DNA of 64,000 nt from Niastella koreensis GR20-10 (GTDB lineage Bacteria; Bacteroidota; Bacteroidia; Chitinophagales; Chitinophagaceae), in contig NC_016609.1 in the NCBI RefSeq assembly GCF_000246855.1, positions 4,154,001-4,218,000 on the forward strand. The letters run 5' to 3'. The number at the start of each line of letters is the position of its first letter. Position 1 is the stretch's first letter. Below, in pieces: positions 55,164-62,991 of the stretch. The translations under genes and the position numbers were made by a program. A model generated the notes under the pieces. The model was not told where the DNA came from. It did not search any database and worked only from the letters and a program-made list of their open reading frames with translations.

Positions 55164-55257
55164 ATGAACACTACCTTACTCACGCTCTTTAGACAGTGCG
55201 TTTACACCGGTTTACTTTTAACCTGCTTATCCTGTAATACCAGTAACCCTAATGCAA
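55164..55257 (+). pseudogene. lipoprotein leader, truncated
   Basis: MNTTLLTLFRQCVYTGLLLT CLSCNTSNPNAM: a lipoprotein signal (LLLTCLSC) that runs directly into the IstB fragment on the opposite strand. The mature part is lost. Confidence 0.4.
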
Positions 55258-55520
55258 TGGTTGCTCCTTTTTTATACCTGTTTTCCAGAATGTCCATTAT
55301 CGTAAGACGGATATCAGGATCCAGCTTCTGAAGCCCAAAATCATCAAAAACGATTACGTGGATTTTTTCCAGGTGTCTTAACTTTTGGGCAATGGCACCA
55401 TCCAGTTTGGCAGCATTGAGCTCCCTTATAAATTTATTCATCACAACAAAAGCAGGCTTGAGAGCTACTCCCATTCTATAAATTGAACAAAGAAACTGAT
55501 ACAGATCAGTAAACTTTCCG
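55258..55520 (-). pseudogene. IS21-type IstB ATPase fragment
   Basis: On the - strand: FVVMNKFIRELNAAKLDGAI, AQKLRHLEKIHVIVFDDFGL QKLDPDIRLTIMDILENRYK KGATIA. This is the Walker B (VIVFDDFGL) part of the IS21 helper ATPase IstB. The Walker A part and the transposase IstA are absent. Fused at its 3' end to an inverted lipoprotein leader. Region 55521-55833 contains nothing else. Confidence 0.7.
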
Positions 55521-55833
55521 AAGGATGCGAACAGTTCCATTGCTTTATAAGTTGACGTAAAGCCAACTTTCATCACGACTGAAACAAAAGCCACAATCAT
55601 GGGCAGCTTTTTTTTATTTTCACCCTTCCTATTCTATTGTCCGAATGATGAGAACAGTTTCATCGCATTCACATTTATCTGTAAAACACTGAGGCCGCTC
55701 ATTGGATAGCTTCTGCCAATACGTTTACTTTGTAACCTTCTTCGAGGCTTCACTTTTCATTTCGTCTGTAATTCACAGAACAACCGCTTACATCCCGTGG
55801 CTAACATTATTATTAAATCTTAAAATTTAGATT

Positions 55834-55956
55834 ATGAGAAACATGTTACTTTGTAGAAAGCTTTTATTTATTGCCTGTTTGCTTGCTGCATCAGCCATTT
55901 CTTTTGCGCAGGTTACCCAGAAATGGGTAAAAAGGGAATCCGGTGTTATAAAATAA
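55834..55956 (+). CDS. short exported peptide or gene start (40 aa)
   Basis: MLCRKLLFIACLLAASAISF AQ is a clear signal peptide, followed by VTQKWVKRESGVIK and TAA. Either a small secreted peptide of 18 residues or a gene truncated by the rearrangements seen just upstream. Confidence 0.35.
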   Translation: MRNMLLCRKLLFIACLLAASAISFAQVTQKWVKRESGVIK

Positions 55957-55998
55957 AGGAGCCGGAAAATGCGGGAGACCAGCCATAATGCCATTAAA

Positions 55999-57474
55999 TT
56001 ATAGGCTATCAACAACGTCCCTCAGGATCCGCACCGCCTGTACCTGCTCCTTATTATTTAAAGAAGCAAATCCTAATCGTACAGCATTGAACGTTTGTTT
56101 GCCTACATCATACGTGGTTCCATCTTTCATGATCAGGCCGCGCTCCAATGCTTTATGGGAAACAGCTTTCAGATCGTAATAAGGGAAATGCGTGTACACT
56201 GACATGCCGCCATCGGGTACATTAAAGGAAACCTGACCACCCAGTTCCCGATGCAACACCTCACAAAAATGGTCCCTTCGTTCTTTATACAGTTTTACCG
56301 ACTTCTTAATGTGCCGGCTAATGGTACCATCTTTGTATAAAGATGCAATGGCGTTTTCCATTAAGCTGTCGCCCTGCGTATCAATAATCTTGCGGAAATA
56401 CGTAGCCACCTGTATAAACTCTTTGGGGGCTACTATAAAACCCAATCGGACGGCCGGGGCAAAGGTTTTGGTAAGCGTACCTATATATACCACATTGCCT
56501 TTGCTGTCGTGACTGGCCATGGGCATAACAGGTTTACTGCTGTAATGAAAATCATAATCGTAATCGTCTTCAATGATCGCAAACTTGTATCTGGCGGCCA
56601 GCTGCAGCAGGTGCATTCTTCGGCCGGGTGACAGCGTAACCGTGGTAGGATTGTGGTGATGCGGGATTACATACACAAGCCTGATCTTTTTCTTCATACA
56701 TAATTTTTCAATAGCATCGGTATCTATACCAGCCTCATCAACGGGCACATAATTTAGGATGGCGCCCAGTTGCTGAAAAGTCATGTTGGCGCTTTTGTAA
56801 TTGGGAATGGCAACGATCACTTCATCAGTGGGGTTCATGATCACCGAAGCCGCAATGAAAATGCCCATTTGCGCACCTTTTGTGATGAGGATATTATCGG
56901 CCGTTATAGACAGCCCTCGGGTATCGCATAAGAAATCGGCCAGCGTTTGCCGCAGGAATAAAGTGCCCTGCGCACCACCATACATTAAATATTTCCTGTT
57001 GGCGGCCAGGCCTGCTAAACTCCGCAAACAGCGCGTGAGCTCATCAATGGGCGCTTCCCGTACATCAGGAAAGCCATCATTGAACGAAAGTTTACCCGAA
57101 GGTGGAAAATCAGAGGAAGGAATGGGAATGATCTTTTTCTTCTCATAGGTAAACCCCGGCACATCGGGTATAGCGGTTGATATGGGGGCTGCCGCCAGGG
57201 TACGGGGCGACAAAACCGGTAGCATGGCTTTTACAAAAGTTCCTTTCCGCGGCAGCATTTCAATCCAGCCCTGAGCCTCCAGTTCCTGGTAAGCCGCTAC
57301 AGCTGTCATCCGGTTGATGCCCAGCAACTCCGCCAGTTCCCGGGAGCCGGGCAGCTGCAAGCCTTTGCGCAACCTTCCATGTCGAATATGGGTAATAAAT
57401 AAATTCGTGATCTGCAGGTAAACAGCCACGTCAGATTGTCTATTGATTACGATCAGTTCTTTCAAGAATGTCAT
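55999..57474 (-). CDS. MocR-type GntR regulator / PLP-dependent aminotransferase
   Basis: 491 residues. N-terminal GntR winged helix (about 15-80: YLQITNLFITHIRHGRLRKG LQLPGSRELAELLGINRMTA, AAYQELEAQGWIEMLPRKGT F), linker, then a fold-type I aminotransferase domain (FSYGGAQGTL-like YGGAQGTLFLRQTLADFL, FAIIEDDYDYDFHYSSKP, PLP Lys in GTLTKTFAPAVRLGFI). MocR proteins use bound PLP to regulate divergent genes; here the AhpD-like gene starts 82 bp away with repeated CTGGAT boxes between. Confidence 0.93.
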   Translation of the reverse strand: MTFLKELIVINRQSDVAVYLQITNLFITHIRHGRLRKGLQLPGSRELAELLGINRMTAVAAYQELEAQGWIEMLPRKGTFVKAMLPVLSPRTLAAAPISTAIPDVPGFTYEKKKIIPIPSSDFPPSGKLSFNDGFPDVREAPIDELTRCLRSLAGLAANRKYLMYGGAQGTLFLRQTLADFLCDTRGLSITADNILITKGAQMGIFIAASVIMNPTDEVIVAIPNYKSANMTFQQLGAILNYVPVDEAGIDTDAIEKLCMKKKIRLVYVIPHHHNPTTVTLSPGRRMHLLQLAARYKFAIIEDDYDYDFHYSSKPVMPMASHDSKGNVVYIGTLTKTFAPAVRLGFIVAPKEFIQVATYFRKIIDTQGDSLMENAIASLYKDGTISRHIKKSVKLYKERRDHFCEVLHRELGGQVSFNVPDGGMSVYTHFPYYDLKAVSHKALERGLIMKDGTTYDVGKQTFNAVRLGFASLNNKEQVQAVRILRDVVDSL

Positions 57475-57519
57475 CTGGATGAGGTTATTTGTTCAATCTG
57501 GATGATTTGAGTAATCCAG
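57473..57519. promoter_or_regulatory. putative MocR operator (direct repeats)
   Basis: ATCTGGATGA occurs exactly at 57473-57482 and 57496-57505, start to start 23 bases (about two helical turns); ATCCAG, the inverted core, is at 57514-57519. The first copy overlaps the start codon of the regulator gene. Direct repeats plus one inverted half-site are typical of MocR binding sites. Confidence 0.55.
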
Positions 57520-57556
57520 CGAAGGTATAGCTTTGAATTATCAAAAAACACAAACT

Positions 57557-57994
57557 ATGAAAGAAAGAATGAACATAGATGCGGCTGAACCCGGCATTTA
57601 CAAGGCCATGAACGCAGCCGAAAAAGAAATGGCCGGTTTCACCATTGAAAAAAAACTGGCCGAACTGATTAAACTACGCACCTCCCAGATCAATGGTTGC
57701 GGGTATTGTGTAAACTATCATGCCGGTGATGCGCGTAAGGCGGGCGAAACGGAACAACGGGTATACGCTATCAGCGCCTGGTGGGAAACGCCTTTCTATA
57801 CCGAAGCAGAACGGGCTGCACTGAAACTGGCAGAAGAAGTAACCAATATAAAGGAAGCCGGCCTGCGTGAAGAAACCTTTCAAAATGCCCGGAAATATTT
57901 CAGCGAACAGGAAATAGCGCAACTCATCTTTATTACCACGGTTACCAACAGCTGGAACCGGATTGCCATAAGCATGCATATGGTAGCAGCATAA
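57557..57994 (+). CDS. carboxymuconolactone decarboxylase / AhpD-like protein
   Basis: 145 residues from ATG 57557. Contains the AhpD core: LAELIKLRTSQINGCGYCVN YHAGDARKAGE with the redox CxxC pair (C-GY-C) and downstream His, then AISAWWETPFYTEAERAALK LAEEV and QLIFITTVTNSWNRIAISM. Acts as a disulfide peroxidase partner or detoxification enzyme. Probably controlled by the divergent MocR regulator. Confidence 0.9.
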   Translation: MKERMNIDAAEPGIYKAMNAAEKEMAGFTIEKKLAELIKLRTSQINGCGYCVNYHAGDARKAGETEQRVYAISAWWETPFYTEAERAALKLAEEVTNIKEAGLREETFQNARKYFSEQEIAQLIFITTVTNSWNRIAISMHMVAA

Positions 57995-58100
57995 CAATAA
58001 CCCGTAGCCGGGGGAGATGCGGAGAAAACGATTCCGGATAACGCTCTGCACCCCAGCGCCTGTGCGGTAATACAGACCATCAACGATAAATAATCTTACA

Positions 58101-58892
58101 ATGAAAGAACAAATTATTTGCAGCACCTGTGGCACTTATTACCCGGTCAATTCCTTACCCGGTTTATGCATTATCTGTTGTGATGAACGCCAGTACATTC
58201 CGGATACCGGCCAAAGCTGGACGAAACCTGCCGACCTGCATCGCAAACACAGCATAAAATTGAACAAGCTGCATGAGCGCTTATATGAAATAGAGATCAA
58301 TCCTGTGTTTGCCATTGGACAAAGGGCATTGCTGGTATTGTCAGCCCAGGGAAATGTATTATGGGATTGTATTCCCATGCTTGATGAACTGACTATTGAA
58401 TTCATTCAATCAAAAGGTGGGCTCAATGCTATTGCCTTTTCCCACCCGCACTATTACAGCAATATGAATGACTGGGCAGATAGGTTTGATTGCCCTATTT
58501 ATATTCATAAAAATGATGCAGAGCATATTGTAGCAGGTGGTCAGCACGTGCAGCTATGGGAAGGCGATGCCTTGCCCTTGTGGGATGGCATTCAAATGCT
58601 GCTGATCGGCGGACATTTTGAAGGCAGTTGTATTTTGCATGTGCCTTTTTTATCAGCACAAGGTGCCATCCTTTGTGGAGATACGCTTTTCCTGTCACCT
58701 AGCAAAAAACACTTCTCTGTATTTCGCAGTTATCCCAATCGCATTCCTTTAACACAATCTGAAATACGCCGGGTAATACAACGGCTGGAAACTATTTCAT
58801 TTGATTCGTTTTATGGGTGTATAAAAACGCAGAACCTGCATGAAAACGTACAAACGGTTTTTAAGGAATCGATGCGTAAACAGTTGGCGTGA
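58101..58892 (+). CDS. MBL-fold metallo-hydrolase with N-terminal zinc ribbon
   Basis: 263 residues. CSTCGTYYP and CIICCDERQY form two Cys pairs of a small zinc knuckle; the metallo-beta-lactamase fold follows (FAIGQRALLVLSAQGNVLWD CI, AIAFSHPHYYSNMNDWADRF, DCPIYIHKNDAEHIV, LLIGGHFEGSCILHV, GAILCGDTLFLSPSKKH). The usual HxHxDH is SHPHYYSN here, i.e. the D and last H are absent, but later His (GGHFEGS) and Asp (CGDTL) are kept; a variant active site. 106 bp downstream of the AhpD-like gene; may be co-regulated. Confidence 0.85.
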   Translation: MKEQIICSTCGTYYPVNSLPGLCIICCDERQYIPDTGQSWTKPADLHRKHSIKLNKLHERLYEIEINPVFAIGQRALLVLSAQGNVLWDCIPMLDELTIEFIQSKGGLNAIAFSHPHYYSNMNDWADRFDCPIYIHKNDAEHIVAGGQHVQLWEGDALPLWDGIQMLLIGGHFEGSCILHVPFLSAQGAILCGDTLFLSPSKKHFSVFRSYPNRIPLTQSEIRRVIQRLETISFDSFYGCIKTQNLHENVQTVFKESMRKQLA

Positions 58893-58905
58893 AACTATGG
58901 GCTTA

Positions 58906-59035
58906 TTAATTATTTAAGGCATTCATTGGGTTGGCCAGTGATGCTTTTATTGCCTGGAAGCTGATAGTGACAAGCGCAATAAGTAGCGTGGTCAATCCGG
59001 CCAGCACGAACATCCACCAGCTGATATGAATACGC
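58906..59035 (-). pseudogene. FtsX/MacB-type ABC permease, C-terminal fragment
   Basis: On the - strand: RIHISWWMFVLAGLTTLLIA LVTISFQAIKASLANPMNAL NN, stop. This is the last transmembrane helix and NP...L tail of FtsX-like permeases. Everything upstream is gone. Confidence 0.65.
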
Positions 59036-59354
59036 GGAAAAATATTGATATAGAATACTTTTTTAAAGGGCATATTGCTCCTTTTATATCATTTTTAAAT
59101 GGAAAGAACGCTGGAATGCTCATTAACTACCATGATAGCGAAGGTGCGGTGTGGGCGCTACTTCAACCCAGATCAACATTCATTTGCTCAAAATATCAGG
59201 TCATTTCGCTCTTCAATTTCATTAGCCATTTCGCGGAAAAATTAAACATCCATGGCGATGCAATGAGCACCACTCCCATGGGTGTGTTTATCACTTTCAT
59301 ATATTTAAATATATGGTTTACCTTAAAGCTTTATATGTTACGCCAAGACAATTG

Positions 59355-59554
59355 AAGAACAAACTTCGGAATTGCCATCCGATGCGTTTCTATGGGTTTC
59401 AATAGGCGTCATGGCAACTGGATTGGAACTTCAGCTTGCCTAGAAAAAGCACACGAGTTTATTTATTGGCCAGTGGGTGGCACCTCTTCTACTTTTGGGC
59501 CTTTATAACAAATTGGTAAAACAAGATGGACACGACAAAATGGACAAAAAGTAG
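59355..59554 (+). pseudogene. fragment of a small membrane protein
   Basis: Frame: EEQTSELPSDAFLWVSIGVM ATGLELQLA, TAG, KKHTSLFIGQWVAPLLLLGL YNKLVKQDGHDK. The GQW.P.L...GLYNKLVK ending is familiar from small Bacteroidota membrane proteins. N-terminus missing and one internal stop. Confidence 0.5.
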
Positions 59555-59581
59555 CACCGAAACGGCATTAATTGAGTAGAC

Positions 59582-59665
59582 AGGGTGCAATTAGTTGTAG
59601 TTCACAACCCGCCCCCTCTAGCAACCGTACGTACGGATCCGTATACTTCGGCACATTGGAATAAT
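59582..59665 (-). mobile_element. possible 3' end (domain V-VI) of a group II intron
   Basis: On the - strand: CCGAAGTATACGGATCCGTA CGTACGGTTGCTAG followed by a GGGCGGG-containing stem and TTGCACCCTG ... CTACTCAAT. CCG ... CCGTACGTACGG resembles the domain V hairpin of bacterial group II introns and the rest a domain VI and exon junction. The rest of the intron and maturase are absent. By eye only. Confidence 0.4.
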
Positions 59666-59670
59666 ACAGT

Positions 59671-59716
59671 GAGAAGGGTACTTAACTCATTAAGAGAAAA
59701 GTACCCTTCTCTTTTT
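59671..59716 (+). terminator. 13-bp perfect hairpin with T-run
   Basis: GAGAAGGGTACTT (59671-59683) and AAGTACCCTTCTC (59699-59711), 15-base loop, followed by TTTTT. Strong intrinsic terminator form for + strand transcription, though no gene ends directly before it. Confidence 0.65.
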
Positions 59717-60117
59717 GTAGCAAGCTGTTCAAGGCTTTGCAAGATCGGACTGTGGCTTTATATGTAGTGGCTAGCGGAATTGTTTCTTTTTTTGGGAAAG
59801 GATGCAGAGAATGTGTATAAAATATTTGTATCAATTACAATTAAGATAATGCACTATTGATTTTTAATATTATATTTATATATAAAGCAATCGAGCCATA
59901 ATTTGTTTGCTTATCTGATATCCATGAAATCCTTAACATCCAAATCTTAAAGACAAAACCAACACCTTTGAAAATCTACGTATTCTATGATAACCAATGA
60001 TTATTCCAATCCCTGTGAAAAGAATGAACCAACCAACTTTTCACCCCAACTCTTTAATCGTTTTTAGTCCTTGATCCTATCTAAAACTATTAAGAGAAAG
60101 GCCGTAAAAGTAATTTA
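59717..60117. other. AT-rich stretch without recognisable genes
   Basis: About 400 bases; I find no reading frame with protein-like composition. It is bounded by two terminator-like hairpins, so a short untranslated transcript is conceivable. Confidence 0.3.
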
Positions 60118-60143
60118 GAAGCCCCTACAGGGCTTCTTTTTTT
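60118..60143 (+). terminator. intrinsic terminator
   Basis: GAAGCCC (60118-60124), loop CTACA, GGGCTTC (60130-60136), then TTTTTTT. Textbook + strand terminator with no identifiable gene upstream. Confidence 0.8.
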
Positions 60144-60245
60144 ATATAGATACCCCAAATGGCTCGCTGTCATACATGGTAGCGCTTTACATCGGCTGCT
60201 TCTTGCATTTTAACATGGTTCAGTCCCAGCGCGAGGTATCGACGG

Positions 60246-60380
60246 TTACAGACTATCTTTTGCCGGTATAAACTTAACATAAATGAAACGCGCGATGAGG
60301 CTAATGGCAAGAGCAGAAGCATACAACCATCCTGAACTGAAATTGTAAATTGCTCCGCCAGTAAATTTTAATTCCTGACA
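60246..60380 (-). pseudogene. C-terminal fragment of a membrane protein
   Basis: On the - strand: ELKFTGGAIYNFSSGWLYAS, ALAISLIARFIYVKFIPAKD SL, stop. One hydrophobic helix and a conserved-looking tail of an integral membrane protein whose body is missing; family not identified. Confidence 0.35.
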
Positions 60381-60482
60381 AAAAGAAAATACTCTTAAAT
60401 CTTCAATCTCGAATGCCTCCTTGAATCTCCTCCGGCGATAAGGCCGCGGTTGGGCTAAGGTTCACCGCTACTCTCTTCTGCT

Positions 60483-60764
60483 ATGACACGAAAAGCTAAA
60501 CATCAGCAGAATCTTTTAAAGTTATTTTCATATTATGAAGACCCTGTTGTTGCTCTGCAAGACATTGACTGGGAGCTTCCTTATATTCCTGAAAGAATCT
60601 TCTATTCAGTCTATAACTTAATAAGGTCGATTGTAGAAAAAGAGTTGAAAGTTTTTACAATTTCAGTTTCGATAAACCAAGCCATCGACGCTATTCAAAA
60701 CGCAGGTCTTCTAACGGACGATCAAATAAGACAGATTCTTGACAAAGCACAAAATGACAGGTAA
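60483..60764 (+). CDS. hypothetical protein (93 aa)
   Basis: MTRKAKHQQNLLKLFSYYED, PVVALQDIDWELPYIPERIF, YSVYNLIRSIVEKELKVFTI, SVSINQAIDAIQNAGLLTDD, then QIRQILDKAQNDR. Helical and soluble, no family recognised. Followed by an attC-like spacer and the DUF2004 gene, so it may be part of a cassette-like pair. Confidence 0.5.
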   Translation: MTRKAKHQQNLLKLFSYYEDPVVALQDIDWELPYIPERIFYSVYNLIRSIVEKELKVFTISVSINQAIDAIQNAGLLTDDQIRQILDKAQNDR

Positions 60765-60869
60765 CAAAAGTTTGCCGATATACCGGCTGACAAACAATCA
60801 TTCATCATTTGTTCTTTTATCAACTTTATTTAACTTACCAAGCGGACGAATCACGGACTTCCGGTACGT

Positions 60870-60926
60870 CGGCAAGTCCTTCACGTTAGCTGCGATTTAC
60901 AGAAACAAAAACATCGTCGAGAAATC
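60870..60926 (+). repeat. attC-like element upstream of the DUF2004 gene
   Basis: CACGTTAGCTGCGATTTACA directly precedes the ATG at 60927; CGTTAGCTG is also present at 7832 (upstream of a broken gene) and CGTTAGC at 8521. Confidence 0.45.
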
Positions 60927-61427
60927 ATGTCGGAAAACGCATTATCGATACTGGAACAACTTGATCCAAACAATCTGGACGATTATTATGACCTGGATTT
61001 CAAGGTTGGAGATCAGCAGATTAGCATTGACTTAAATTTTGACCAGAATGCAATTGACATAAACCGTTTGGATGCGGTTAAGAAGTTCTTATCTAATATC
61101 GAAGCGTACGACAAGACGAATAAAGACCGTATTAAACAGGATTACGCTGATGAAAACTGTGACAAGGTCAAAACCTATGTTGACTACCTTATAAAAGACA
61201 ACGACGAAGAGGATATTGCTGGCTTTACAAATAGCCAGGATCAACTTCACAATATTGAACAACAATTATTGAAAATATTTCAACTCGTGAGGCTCGGACT
61301 GTTTCCTCATGAGGATGTTCATTTTGCGACTTTTGATTACACCATTTCTCGTGAGTTAACTGATGATCTGGTTGTAATTTTCACGAACCATTTAGGCGAA
61401 ATGGATTACATGACTTTAGAAAGCTAA
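60927..61427 (+). CDS. DUF2004-family protein
   Basis: 166 residues: acidic, soluble. DDYYDLDFKVGDQQISIDLN FDQNAIDINRLDAVKKFLSN at the start, a YVDYLIKDNDEEDI segment, and the family ending LLKIFQLVRLGLFPHEDVHF ATFDYTISRELTDDLVVIFT. DUF2004 proteins are of unknown function and often lie among toxin-immunity genes. It is bracketed by CGTTAGCTG on the left and AGCTAACGTC with a hairpin on the right, the clearest cassette-like unit of the window. Confidence 0.65.
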   Translation: MSENALSILEQLDPNNLDDYYDLDFKVGDQQISIDLNFDQNAIDINRLDAVKKFLSNIEAYDKTNKDRIKQDYADENCDKVKTYVDYLIKDNDEEDIAGFTNSQDQLHNIEQQLLKIFQLVRLGLFPHEDVHFATFDYTISRELTDDLVVIFTNHLGEMDYMTLES

Positions 61428-61570
61428 CGTCAATCAAACCATAGCTAATAAGTGTTTTGCGTCATGTGGCGGTGACGCAAAAAATCATCTATAAATCGCT
61501 ATTTAGCTTTCGTTCCAAACTAGACGAATAATAAATGCTGCCACTCGCCAATGCTTAAACGTTAACGCCA
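61420..61570 (+). repeat. attC-like element with a 10-bp hairpin downstream of the DUF2004 gene
   Basis: AAGCTAACGTC overlaps the stop; TTTTGCGTCA (61455-61464) pairs perfectly with TGACGCAAAA (61473-61482); the element ends AAACGTTAACGCC at about 61555-61567. Outer ends (GCTAACGTC / CGTTAACGC) are nearly inverted copies of each other, as in an attC site. Confidence 0.5.
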
Positions 61571-61687
61571 ATTATTTGCACTTCATAATCTTATAATTTT
61601 TTACTTGTGCAGAGTAAGCCCCCGGGAACAATAGGCCCAACTGCATTTAGATAGGCTGTAGCTTTACGCTCTTTGAAATATTTAATT

Positions 61688-61795
61688 ATGGAACAGAATC
61701 ATCAGGGGCCTGAGATAGGTAGCAGGAAACGCCGGTCAAAACACCAGGCTATGGATTGCTTGAAGGAACAGCGGCAAAGCGGTCTGTTCCTATAG
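61688..61795 (+). CDS. small basic ORF (35 aa), possibly an IS66-type accessory remnant
   Basis: MEQNHQGPEIGSRKRRSKHQ AMDCLKEQRQSGLFL. Basic helix pattern (KRRSKHQAMDCLKEQRQSGL) like the start of IS66 Orf1-type proteins, then a stop. Very short; low certainty. Confidence 0.25.
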   Translation: MEQNHQGPEIGSRKRRSKHQAMDCLKEQRQSGLFL

Positions 61796-61910
61796 TTTAT
61801 TTCTTGTATGTGAATATTATCCAATTACTATTGAAAAATTATTGCCATTCAAAGCCTTCACTGTTATACAATTACCGGTCAGTTTTATATAATTTTTAAA
61901 AAGTGCTTTT

Positions 61911-62080
61911 TTAATCAATTTCTACTGTTACATTACCGTCCAAAGGATAGCTCTGATATAACAAAACCATACCTGCATTCAGATCGCTCTGCCTGAGGGA
62001 ATAGTTATTGATTATTTTTACCTTGCCACTGGTAAGCTTTACCTTACACTTTCTACAGGTGCCTGTTTTTATCCTGATCG
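61911..62080 (-). pseudogene. 2Fe-2S ferredoxin C-terminal fragment
   Basis: On the - strand: IKTGTCRKCKVKLTSGKVKI INNYSLRQSDLNAGMVLLYQ SYPLDGNVTVEID, stop. CRKC plus the SG.V pattern is the end of a plant-type [2Fe-2S] domain as in oxygenase reductases; the last cluster Cys (usually LTCQS) is replaced by Tyr (LYQS), and the N-terminal part is missing. An overlapping - strand ORF (62053-62184, MKKFIVKIITMSFIPVSGA) is probably unrelated debris. The rest of 61796-62985 shows no gene. Confidence 0.55.
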
Positions 62081-62991
62081 CCTACCTGGAAGATAAAATA
62101 CCACTCCTCTATTTCTGTAACAACAAGAGCGCCAGAAACCGGAATAAAAGACATTGTAATTATTTTTACAATAAACTTCTTCATTAGAACTGAAAATAAA
62201 TAAAGACCAAGTTTTCTTTTTGAATAATGGCATTCAACAGGGATAATTCGGTGTTAGGGAAGGCAATAGAAAAACCGTAAACGAAAATAACTGGAAATAA
62301 GTAACAAAATATTTTGCCAATGCAACCACTTGCTAAAAATAAGCCAGTAAAAGCCAAACACTATTAGCAGAAACACCAAAAATGGAAGTAATTGAATAAC
62401 ATTTGCTTTTGAATATTGGTATTTAACAGTAATCTAAATTTAATAAAAAAAGCATTCTGATGAATGTTTTTCGTTATGATCTAGATCATGAATCAACGTC
62501 TATTCAATCCTCTTGATTCTCATGTCTAATTTATAAATAGCTTCCGATGCGGTGATGAATAATTTATTTCGTTGTTTACAGTAAAATTCAACATTGGCTG
62601 TCCATTTTACTGGGAATATCTCGAAAACCCATCGGCATCATTTGTGCTTACGCTGTTAAAAAACATATACAAGGCAGAAGTATAACTATATATCTTGAAA
62701 ATGAGAATATAGATGATGATCTGGGAATTCAATACCAGGGTAAAGTATTGTTTTGAATAAGCCAAAATATTGACTTTAAGCAGTATATTTTTCGATTTAT
62801 ATGTATTTGCTTAATTTAGTTAGTACTTATTTCTTTCCTGCTTGCTTGTTAGCCTTATTATAGTAGCGTCGTATTTTACTTATCTGTCTCCCTTATTTTT
62901 TCAACTTTAATCCTGTGTTACACCAATAATAGAAAAATAATATTGAACAAGTAATAACATGGAGATTACAGCTTCTACTTAAAATATGTTT

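Noticed and set aside
59026-59355. 109-codon + strand ORF
   Set aside because: Overlaps the end of the ABC permease remnant and shows no conserved pattern; probably a chance frame in debris.
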